Assembly (NCBI GenBank): GCA_942159475.1
Contig: OW804098.1
Location: forward strand, 111,792,620 to 111,856,619
Source: Sthenelais limicola
Taxonomy: Eukaryota > Annelida > Polychaeta > Phyllodocida > Sigalionidae
DNA length: 64,000 bases
Reading direction: 5' to 3'
Under the pieces are notes generated by a model that was not told where the DNA came from, did not search any database, and worked only from the letters and a program-made list of their open reading frames with translations. Numbering within the stretch: position 1 is the first letter of the stretch; every line of letters starts with the position of its first letter. Below, piece after piece: positions 50,233 through 60,984 of this stretch. The position numbers and the translations under genes were made by a program.

Positions 50233-53200
50233 CTGAAAAAGATTTGTAAGTAGTGGTACTGGTCTAAAGCATTTGAGTTCATTTTAAAACTTTAACGGAA
50301 TTGAATCCCATATTCAGTGTAATGATTCTTACACTTGGGGCCGCACAAATGAATGTGTCCCATAAATTAATTAAAAGTAAAGCCCAGTACAGTGGGTGAA
50401 TTTAGTGATAATAAAGATATAAATAAATAAAGATATTAAGACAACTGGTTTTATGAATAGATTTGTGGGGCATCCTATTGATGCAACATTAAATTGTTTT
50501 AAAGATTTTATTTATACTTGGTTGCCGACTCCCCTTTTCAGGGTTAGTTCTGTCGGGCCAAGATATAGGTGGTATAATACAAGGTTCTTCTGAGTTTTTC
50601 TTATATACAGATATATACAGACGATCCAAACTTAGTGAGAGGTGTGTTCACATATTCATTGATACTTACAGTTTGGGATAGGAGAAATATACAGTACTCT
50701 GAGTATTTACCTTGCCACTTTCTCTTTCAAGAAGTGTTGGTAATACTTTACTAATTACAGTTTACCAATTGTACAGTGGATATAATGATCTGCTGAGAGT
50801 AACATCTTGGTGCCCTTACTAGGATCAACAGTGGAGCTCTCTGACTTGTCTCTAGCAGGTGAATGTGGCATACTGTGACTGTTTGTGTAGGTGTTTCCAT
50901 GTTGAGTTGGAGAAGGATCTGGTGCATGCTTTGTAGGGGCTGAGCTGTTCTTCCTAGATTTGCAAATGTACCCTCTGGGAAAGAGATACATGAACCATAA
51001 CTTTTGGAATTCTTGCAGAAATACATTTAATGAACATGACACATGGGATATGAAAGCATAGACTACAAACCACAGAGTTGACCACAAACAGATGGAAAGG
51101 AGAATAGAAAATGATACAGAAAACAACCTCAGACAACTGAAGGATGAATATGGGTAAATGGTGCATCTAAACCAATACAAATCATCAGCATCAATTTGGC
51201 ATGATGAGAAATTGACAATATGGATCAATTGATCAATATATGATCCTCTACATTAATGGGATTCACAGTCAATTATTTTTAATTATTTTAGTTATTAATC
51301 ATGTTCTTACTTGTGTTTAAGGATGCATATTGTTACAATTAAGAGCACAAGAAGAATCACAACAACCACTGCAGCTGCTATAACGGCCACTGAAAATGGA
51401 AAAAAAATAATGAGAATTGGTCACTGCCTTGAGCAATCCAAGGCCTTTCTATTGTCTTGGTAATATATATACACAAGACAGTGTACTAGCAGCCACTCAA
51501 TCTTGTTTGTTACTTCATTAATTAAATTGTGTCAATTCTTCAACAGAGCACTAGCATTGTAGTCAGTGGCTATAGCTCCTGCATCATTCAAAGCAGTTGC
51601 TAATGACTTTGAATACAGATTGAGAGCTGAGAATGTGTTCATACAATAGGGCTAGAACCTTGAACTTCAACTTATTGTCAAAGATACACATGACTATAAT
51701 ACTCTACATGATCCACTGGCCAATTTACACCCAACAGAGCCATAATCAAATAACCTAAATAGGAGACTTTACATATTCCGCAGTCAGTAACTGCGGGACA
51801 GCTCTGAATCATTTTGCACATGTGCAACTCATTAGAGCCTCACCCAAATGCGGGCAGAAATGCTCCCCTTACAAGTGTCCACGGGACCCTACCACTGCCA
51901 CTCACTGACCCGTCAATACCACTAGAACTGGCTGCTGCCTGTGTGTGTGTCCCCATGCATACCTGTTTCTTGTAGAAACACTCTGACAAAACTTAGCATA
52001 TTCTAGAATTGAGCAGATCAATCTACCTCAAACCTGGCATGATTACTCTAAACATATGATTCTATCATTCTGCCCATTGGACATAGCGTTAAAAAGGATG
52101 GAGCACAAGGGGTTGGGAAAGTTGGGCACTATGTTGAAGGTAATGGGTCAAAGGAAAAGTGCCTGCCCAGTGGTCTAACTGCAGCGCCACACAGGAGGGG
52201 TGGTATTGACCCGCAGCCAATTTGTGAAGTACACTATTGTCTCCTCACCTAAAATAAGATACTATACCCACCATAGTCCTTAGCTGAACGAGATCTTTTG
52301 GTCTGTTCCGTCACTAATGATGCTTGAGTACTGAGAGGTTTATAGGGTTTATGCGTTTCTGTTATAGAAACATCAGGCAGAGTGTCTGCTGTTTGACTGG
52401 TTGTTACTTGCTGTGTTTCTGTTGTAGAAATAGTAGGCAGTTCATCTGATGTTAGAGTGGTTCTGACTTGTTTTCCATCTGTTGTAGAAACATCAGGCAG
52501 TACATCTGGTGTTAGATGTGTTGTGACTTGTTGTGGATCTGTTGTAGAAACTTCAGACGGTATTGTTGATGGCACTGGTGTTGGAACTTGAGGTGCTGGT
52601 CTGCCATCTGTACATGTATGGAGGGGTGTGTCCTGGTACATTTCTGTATCAGGGTAGCGCCTCCTCCAGCAGTCTTCATGTTTCCAGTTTGATAGATGCA
52701 GTGATTTGGACTCATTTTGAGCAAGTACTGAAATGTATGAGTACAGTTACACTGAACAGTTACATGGAATTGGACATATATTCTACAGAATAATTCTTCC
52801 ACTTTGTCCATAATAAAATGAATGAAGAATGGAATTCCACAAATCATCACACTATGCTAATGAGGTCAACTGAGATCATTAGCATATGGTGCACTCTCAT
52901 TTCCAATATCGGACATACGCAAACATGCTTAGCTGAGAGTACATTTATAATACACAAATTTCTAACAGTATCATCCTGCAAACAGCCTAATTCTTATCAC
53001 ATACATGTATTTCTTGGAAACATAAGTCATTGTGGTATCTACCTTCATATCCTATTACAAAAGTTGGTCGTTCATTAGAAAAATGATGCAATACAGGTCT
53101 AGTACTACAGTCTTCCGGCCTGCCTGAATGGAGCTTATACCTATAACTATCAATTCCCCATGACATGTCCCCAACCACGAGGTAAGTGTAAGTATAAATA

Positions 53201-53830
53201 GGACTTGGTGGATTTGATGCTAATGCAAAACTCCATCTTTTTGGCCATTGGTCTTGCTTGAAACAACCAACAACATAACCACATGTTCTACTACTGACAA
53301 AAAGTGGAAATGATTTATTGTATCGATCTTGGCAGTTCTTGTGTAAGTGGTCAGCTGCAATATAAAAAAAAGAAATGAATTAATGCCAACACTCAAAAGG
53401 GCAAAAGCATTGCTAGTTATATATGTATGCCTCATCAAATTGTATTCATTTGCCTCAAAATTTTGATTGCAAATATGTGCAAGCCTCCACAAATATTTTG
53501 GCACAGTTAGTGATTCCATGATTAGGTCATCATTCATGAGGCTGAAAATCATCTGTTTGCATGAAACAAGAAGATGGAACTAAATACATGCAGAATACTT
53601 ACCTGGAACGCATTGAAATCCCTTCAAGAAGTTCTGGGGATGTATAGACTGAATATTGGATTCACGGGTGGTTAAGTTCTGTTTTCCAACAAAGCGTCCA
53701 TAAAGTTCTGTAAGTGCTTGTGTAGTATACATTTCCCCATTATCCGATGTGACCAACATAGGTGCTATGACCTTCCCATCTGGACACTGGACTTCCCAAA
53801 GTTTTCGATCATTTGCCTGCTGCCTATAGC
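50081..53830 (-). CDS. Gene D: receptor paralog with long repeat stalk and multi-tyrosine tail
   Basis: Exons: 53603-53830 (228 nt), 53043-53354 (312 nt), 52272-52727 (stalk, 456 nt), 51311-51389 (transmembrane), 50766-50974 and 50081-50232 (tail, stop TAA). Without the signal exon this gives 478 residues with no stop and consistent phases. Extracellular 1 reads CPDGKVIAP to FVGKQNLT and GFQCVP. Extracellular 2 has RTCGYVVGC, YTYTYLVVGD and FVIGYE. Exon 3 starts with WKHEDCWRRR and PLHTC, followed by four 60-nt repeats. The helix is Ala/Val/Leu-rich (VAVIAAAVVVVILLVLL). The tail holds NTYTNS, DHYIHC, SYYDVALP, DYTVRS, SPYDDAL and DNYAEESEL, several being possible SH2 docking sites. I could not find the signal-peptide exon between 53.8 and 60 kb. 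D is closest to E. Confidence 0.82.
52361..52600 (-). repeat. In-frame 60-nt repeats coding the gene D stalk
   Basis: A GTT(G/A)TAGAAA landmark recurs exactly every 60 nt (52361, 52421, 52481, 52541). On the coding strand this gives 20-residue units of the type STTDxQQVTTxLTxDxLPDV. The units are rich in Thr, Ser and Pro, as in an O-glycosylated stalk. Gene E has a related, less regular version. Confidence 0.85.
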
Positions 53831-54337
53831 CTATAAAGTGAGAAAAATAGCAGCTTCAGCTTGATATGATTTGATTTGAGAGAAGCACAGTCTCTGAAGT
53901 CACATAGTTATATTTTATGGCTTTTTTAAACAATAATAAGAGTTAATGTTGAAAATCAGAGAGGAGCTACCCTTCTTCTAAATTTACCTCTTCCAATTCA
54001 TATTATTATTATTATTATTATTACAAGTTGAACCGCACTAACTGTATACCGGTATATAAAATGACTGACAGGAAAGTCAATGAGTACATGATAAGATTAT
54101 CAGTAATCAGGAATTATTGGGTGTTCCTTAGATGCCCCCCACACGCCTCAAGCCCCCTCTCCCCTTCAGCCCCCCCCCCCCCCCCCCCCCTCTACAGTCA
54201 CCGTGCTACGTGGAAAAGCGTTGTTAAGGACGCGATGCTAACGTAGTGTAAATTACAGGAGGTCACGTCCTACTAAATGTTGCGTCCTTGCCGGCATAGT
54301 TGTTGACAACAAATCTGGCATGTCTGGATGAATGTTA

Positions 54338-56302
54338 TGCTAGAAGGACTAATAATACGAATTCAGGAGCATATTTTATATCAAATTAAAGCTTGGACGA
54401 TTTCCTGTTCAACAATGTGTACTGTTTAGTGGTCATTTGTACGAAAAGGCTTGAGAATCGAGCGAAACGGCCGATTACGACTCTGGGTCTAGGTCGGAGA
54501 TCCAGAGTCAAAAGTAACTTCATGCTTAAAGGGTCAACGTCCCCCACACCCTCCCTTCCATCCTCTCCCCTCCCTGCCCTCTCAAAATACAGATTAAGTA
54601 GAGATAGTTGTGTTGCCTTGTGGCGGGAATGTGTGGAAATGCACCCAGCAACAAAGTTCATTTACATACTGGAATGGAAATGACGTCACTGTTGGCCGTA
54701 CGCCAAGTGCACAGTGAAGCGAGATCGAGCCTTTTTTGTGAGGTCATTCGCCCTCCAGAGGTTACAGATCCCGCACAATCTCGCAAAATCCCGTGCAGGT
54801 TCCGGTCATTGAATTGCCATTGACTTGTACTGAAAACGCTACAAATCCTTCTTTTTAAGAGCTATGTTGTATTGATTATTTATAATTACTTTAGTATATT
54901 ATTGTTTAAGGGAGATACTTTCTAGAAATAATAAGAAAATTGCTGGTTTTCATATGTACCCATCCAAAAATCTCACTTGTCAAACCAAGGGGAGGTTTTC
55001 AGAGCCCTTTTCTCCTGACTTGCAAGTTTTGGGTCCTGTTACGAGTAACGTAAAATAATTACCAACACTGGGCAACAGAAAAAAAAACAAATTCTAAACC
55101 ATTTAACCTTAGAAATGCTTTTTTGTAACTACTAAACAACAATATATTGATAAATGTGAAAATATAATAAGATTATGAACATGGCCAATGACGTAAAATC
55201 CAGATTTGTTGTTGACAAAAACAAAGTTCTGATGCCAGCCATCCAGTTCAGTCAACGATCATGATATAACTATAAGTTTAACAAATCATATACTATATAA
55301 CAAGTGTCCAGAGAAAGATATAAAGGTATTGTTTAGATTGAAGCAGTTTATTTATGTTTATCAAGCTTTAATTAAGTGTTGAGCCTCCAAATAAGTTGGC
55401 CCCCATTCGCTTAGCCTTGCGATAATTTGCGTCTGCCTGCACGCGCGCAAGGCATTATGGGAAACCTCTGGAGGGCGAATACCAAATCGAAAATTGGCTT
55501 TCAACTATTTGAATCATCTGTCATTGGATTATTTGTTATCAACGACCAAGAATAGAACATGGACATTGTACTATACAAAGATTTAACTGAGAAAGATCAG
55601 AATTATATCTTTGATTGACTTTGGGAACTGCAACTGCTATGCCTATGGAGGTTTCGACCACTGGCACTGCAGCATGTGATTGGCTTTATCATTGGAATTG
55701 ATTTTTAAATCATCAAGGTTTATTCTGTGCATGTGTTTACCAAAAGGAGTTGGACTTCGATTTACAATAGGATAACACAATGGATTATGGTACCTGTTCT
55801 TGGAGGTAAGAGCTTAATATATGACTATGAATTCCGGCCTCCCTCTGTCTGTGCTATTTGTATGTAGCCGGTGCATACATAGGCCTAGCGTACATGTAGA
55901 CCTATGATGTAGTTCTGACATATTTGTGTATTAAATCCGTATTGGAAACATTTCTGGATGATAAAGACTGGGTCTGCATTCAATATTCTATTTGTCTGGT
56001 TGTGTTACAACTTTATCAGCAAATGGAAAGTTGAGTGACGGCCCATTTCATACAACGGAGGCCTAGATAATAGGCTGGAATTTCTAAACTGAGTGAAGGT
56101 GTGTACAGTACTGATCTGTGTTGTTGACAGAACATGTTTTGGTGAAAGTCATGCTAGAATGTCTAATAATACAAATTCAGAAGCATACTTTATATCATAT
56201 TAAAGCTTGGACGATTTTCAGTCTGATGAAGTGTACTGTTTGGTGGTCAGTTGTACGAAAAGGCTTGAAAATCGAGCGAAACGGCCGATAACGAGTCTGG
56301 GA
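54338..56302. repeat. Two direct repeats of about 150 bp
   Basis: The segment at 54338-54490 (ATTAAAGCTTGGACGATTT, AAGGCTTGAGAATCGAGCG) recurs at 56150-56302 with modest divergence. The 735-bp foldback element lies between them. Confidence 0.7.
54746..55480. mobile_element. Foldback-like element, 735 bp
   Basis: ATTCGCCCTCCAGAGGTT at 54746 and its exact inverse at 55463-55480. The interior has no convincing ORF. Target duplication not clear. Confidence 0.5.
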
Positions 56303-56749
56303 ATACAAAAGTAGGCCCTTTGAAATACAGGGGGAAAAACAAAAATCCGAAAGTAGTACACATATCCATACGCGAGCGTTGTTCGGCAAGAAAGTAGTTC
56401 TATGTTCGAAGCATAATTAAACAATAAAAAACTACTTTATTATTGATAAATGTACCCATGCATTGAACTCAACCTAACAACGATTCACTCCGTCCAAATT
56501 AATATCATATTAATCCATCTAAACATGAAAAACGCTGTTATTAATATTTTATGACGATTATATATACAGTTAGTAAATTATTATATAACACTCATTATGA
56601 ATCTACAGCTGCAAATTATTTTATTCCAAAGCATATACATGTAGTGATAAGAAGTTTGGTTCAAATAATTATGTTTTCACCTAATCTGAACAGTTAGCTG
56701 TTGTATCGGCATTGTTAGGCAATAACATTCAGGTGGCGGGATAGCTCAT

Positions 56750-57055
56750 TCAATCTACATTTATGCCAGCATTTATACAATTTACTCCACTTTGATTTAT
56801 GTACCACATGCTTTTTGTATGGGCGGGAGTAGTGTGGTAATTTGCACCAGTTAAAAACTGTGGTATGACTTCCTGTCCCTGGTAAACATAGCAAATATAG
56901 AACCTAAATTCGAATGTGGTACTCTGGACACATGGTTTATAGATAGAACCTGAGAATGTGGTACAAGTGACACTATTACACTTTATTCCATGATTTGGCC
57001 GTGAGCGTACAATATAATCGATATACTTGCCGCTCACAAGGTGGACAATATAAAT
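56750..57055 (-). other. Unassigned Cys-containing open frame
   Basis: An open frame of about 100 codons without ATG reads ...HGIKCNSVTCTTFSGSIYKPC, FEFRFYICYVYQG and MWYINQSGVNCINA, then stop at 56750. Composition resembles an extracellular exon, but no clean acceptor and donor pair was found. The coding part VTCTTFSGSIYKP also appears in inverted orientation at 57.37-57.43 kb, so a repeat origin is equally possible. Confidence 0.3.
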
Positions 57056-57164
57056 TCCTTGTATTGTACAGTGACGTCACAACCGTTCGAGCCTTGGGGG
57101 ACAACAAAGTTTGATGAAATTAATGCAAATAAAGTTGTTTTAAGTTAAGAATCATGGAATAAAA

Positions 57165-57306
57165 GCAAGAATAGCACAGTATCGCATCTTCGGTGGCCTA
57201 TATTCTCCTCGCATGGCCGAAAAACAACTCGGCCTACGGCCTCATAGTTTTCGGCCATACTCGGAGAATATAGCCCCCCTCATACGCGATACTATGCTAT
57301 TCTTGC
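57165..57306. repeat. Long hairpin with CGGCCTACGGCC tip
   Basis: Arms start GCAAGAATAGCA and include GGCCGAAAA; the tip is CTCGGCCTACGGCCTCA. It lies between the two inverted 48-bp arms at 56.94 and 57.38 kb. Confidence 0.85.
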
Positions 57307-57309
57307 TAT

Positions 57310-60300
57310 AGTCCTCGATGTTTGTTTTTTTGTAACCTATCGACTTGTGGGCCATTAAAAAACAAACACCTTGGACAGTGCAATAGTGTCACTTGTACCA
57401 CATTCTCAGGTTCTATCTATAAACCATCTCCACAAGTGATGATATTTTAGATTAAAGCTGCACTCTCAGCTAACATCAGGTCAAAAACAGAAGGTTTGTG
57501 TAATTGTTGTTTTTTAATATTGATATGATCCTAATTCTTTCTTGTTGTTGCTCCAGAGTTTCATTTATTTATATTGCATGGAACCACTGTCAGCCTTTCC
57601 TGGAACAACTTCATTTATTGTCGCTCACCAACAGCTGTCTTTGCTTAGCCTGTTAAACTTCAAGAACATACAAGAAAGGTGTACAAAAAAGAGGCCTGTA
57701 TCTGAAAGGCAACTTCCAAGTCTTCCAGCGGGTTTCTGACTAGTTGCTACCAGAAAAAAGCTTTTGTATCTGCAGTGTTAGGCAATAATATTCAGGTTGC
57801 TGGATAGCTCATTCAGTATGTATACATTCATGCCAGATTCTTATATTAACATTGAATATTGATTAATTCAGTCCTAATCATAATATGAGAAAATTGGGTA
57901 TGATTTATTACTAACATAATAGGTGAGAATGCAGCTTCAATATCATCAATAGGTGATTTGCTTAGCTGCTGAATTGGATCTTATTCTGAAGGATTTACAG
58001 TTGTCCGTCAGAACAAAAACTATAGCAGAATTGATTAAGTATGTTGAACTATTGATTCTAAAGTACCTGACGACCTAATCCATATATAATATACAGATGT
58101 GTTCTTGTAATGAAAAGCACTTGTATAAAAAAAGATGTTACTTACATATTGTATTCACAAATGACATCAGAGTCATAATCAACATTTGTCTCAGTATAAG
58201 GTAATCCATCTTATCTTCCTTAATGGTCCATTGATGCACACAAACAAGTGCTTCTAAATATTATTATTAGGTTATTTCACGAATGTTACATCCAATTATA
58301 TGATCACAGAGGTAGAGTCCTTTTAACCTGGTTATTATGCATGACACTACTCTTCAACTTCAACTTAGTTGTGGCTGAATGTGTTCCCAGTTGAAAAGGA
58401 GGTCACCACACTTCCTTGTCACACTGGGGTGATGTCATGAAGAGGGTAAACTCTGTATTGTAGCTGTCCCTACTGACCTATTTCATTTGTATCTATATTC
58501 TATAGATTGCCACACATAGATGGGAACAATTTCTGATGACTTTTTCATATTGCCTCTAACAAACGGCTAGGTTGTGTGGTAATATGTATCTTTGATTCAT
58601 AGAGGATAGGTAAAGGTAAATTGTACATTATGTGGTGACCTCAACCAACAGCAATTCTGCAGTATCTCTGCAGAGATAAGAGCCAGCTCATTACTTGTTG
58701 ACAGCAACCATCAGCTATAAAGGTGGTCTAACAGAGAATGCATTCCACCATACCTACCATCTATTAGGATGGATGTTTTTTTCAACCAAATGAAGAATTA
58801 ATTTGCCTAAAATGTCTGTCTGGTAGCATTGCAACAACAGTGAAGAGCAGTTATTATTGACCTACATTAGGGTTGCCTATGTTGTCTGCGGTTAGGGGAT
58901 GTTAGGGGATTTTCTGGCCATTTCATCAAATAATTACCACATAATGATGTTCATATGCTCAGAACTTGAAGTTGTTAGCAGGACACATTGCTAAATTGGC
59001 ACTAAGAGTTTGAAAATGAATAGTGACAGAATAATAAATTGTACCCCGATGTAGATTTTAGATTTATCTCTTTCCAAAAGAATATGCCTACAATGAAAAA
59101 TTGGAAGCACAAGCCAGGAAGGAAGCCAGCCATACAATTTAGATTTTTTTCTTTCACAAAAACGCTTACAGAATGGTCAGATTCCTTTCATGAAGTAGAA
59201 ATCTAAACATTTATTCATTATTTTCAGCACCTAAGTTGTCCTGTTATATTTTCATATGGCCGAAAGCTTGAAGTGAGATCTAAATGATAGGAATGAAAAA
59301 TAAACAAAAAAAAATGTTTGCCCCGTGAACCTTGGAATTCCAAAAACGCTGCCTTGCCCCATTTCGTGAGAATTGACCATGATATATATATTTGTTTATT
59401 ATAATCTTTCTTGCCTTATTCAAGCTAATAACTCCTGAAAAGTGTCATATTGTTGGTTAATCTGTGTTACCTCTTGTCACTTGTTTTATGCAATATTTAT
59501 GGTTAATCCCCTACCTATAAAACATTAGAGTTTTTTTAAATTAACTTTATTGAGCGAAGTTTCATACGCTGTGATAATTCTCATCCATCAATTCAAAACA
59601 ATTATTGTGTGATTTAACCTTCAGATGTTCAACATGCAATATACAATTTAATTAAAGTAGTAATTAGTTTACATATATAAAATTAGATTTTAGCACTTCT
59701 TTAATCATTTTCTTAACATGCTACATTTGCGTTTTATAGATCGCAACATTTCAATAATCCACATGACACATTTCCAAGATTATGTTGCCCAATGACATCT
59801 ACATAAACATACAGTCCACTATAACAGAGTAAAAACAAAACATTCCCCCCTAAATTTATACATGCAGGTCAGTCAGGTCACAATGAAGAAATTCGGCAGC
59901 TATTATTGCTGCTAGCATAACATATAAGTTTGTCTATCTCACATTACTTGAGTTTATTCCAGATGGTGGGGCCTAAAACATGCAGACTTTTTCTAAAAAG
60001 ATTATTATGATGTGCAGGTGTCAACACAATTACACAAACTGCTTTTAATATACAGTGATCCAGCATCAGCTATAGAATTCCATGCCATGCACTGATTCAC
60101 AGAATAAATCATGATCTCCAATCCAATAGGATGACTCCACTAGAGAGAAAAATGGCGCCCACAAATTTTGTTGTTGTCAACTAATTTGTTCGACAAATAT
60201 CCATACAGAAACAACAGTATCCAGAGAATGTGGCAACACATCTGAAACTCCTCCGTTTGCATTTTCATTGCAAACATGAAATGAACAGATGTTAGTGGCA

Positions 60301-60733
60301 AACAAAAAGATTTGTCACCGCTGTTTTTACCTGATAATGTTTAAACTTAAAGCACATATAGTTTATAGTAGGATAATTATAATGCGGTGATTTCTCACTG
60401 ATGTCTGTGTGTGAAAGAAGGAATTCCCTTAGTCCCTGTTAATCAGTTCACACCCTCATAAAAAAAACAGCTGGGCTATGGCTAAGGCTCGCCTCCCTCG
60501 ATCCAATTCTGGGGGGAAGTTCCTCCTGTCTTAGATTTAATCCTCTCCCCGTTAAGCCAGGCCATAATAGCTCATATCAAGTGGGCACTTTTAATGACAC
60601 TGAAATGACCAAAGCGTCTAGCCTCCCCCTCCTTCCATCTTCCCCTTCCCTATAAAGGAAAGGAGCGCCAAACTCTATAATATGAAGTTGGTCACCATCA
60701 GAACTCAGACAATTCAAAAGTCATAAGCACATA
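57310..60733. other. Spacer between genes E and D, no gene seen
   Basis: Old relatives of the 1.3-3.1 kb spacer are recognisable at 58.14-58.27, 59.40-59.53 and 60.02-60.12 kb. They show the same spacer was part of the ancestral duplication unit. No exon with clean splice sites was identified. Confidence 0.5.
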
Positions 60734-60738
60734 GTAAG

Positions 60739-60744
60739 TTTATT
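60739..60744 (-). other. Polyadenylation signal of gene E
   Basis: AATAAA on the minus strand, about 90 bp after the gene E stop codon. No equally clear signal was found close behind the other genes. Confidence 0.4.
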
Positions 60745-60833
60745 TTTCATAGTCCTTGTACTATTAGTGGTTGCATCTTGGGAAAATCCAATGGTGCACT
60801 ATACTGGTTTGATGGAGGATCAAGATGTTGGTT

Positions 60834-60984
60834 TTACAGCCTTGTGTAGTTGACTGAGCTGTCTCTAACTGGTAGACATGGTGGGCTGTGACTCTCTGTG
60901 AAGGTACTCTCATCCAGGGGTGTAGATGGGTCCTCCAGAATGAGGTTTGTAGAGTCTTCCTTCTTGGATTTGCATATCAAGCCT
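60834..60984 (-). other. Gene E cytoplasmic tail exon
   Basis: Fifty codons after the split Lys codon run from GLICKSKKEDS to DSSVNYTRL and TAA. Its SHSPP...VRDSS part is related to SHSMPHSPARDKS of gene D. After that D continues into a second tail exon, while E stops after one ITIM-like tyrosine. Confidence 0.75.

Noticed and set aside
53990..60800. Search for the gene D signal-peptide exon
   Set aside because: Several ATG-plus-hydrophobic starts were checked on the minus strand, but none had a proper donor leaving one base. Not reported.
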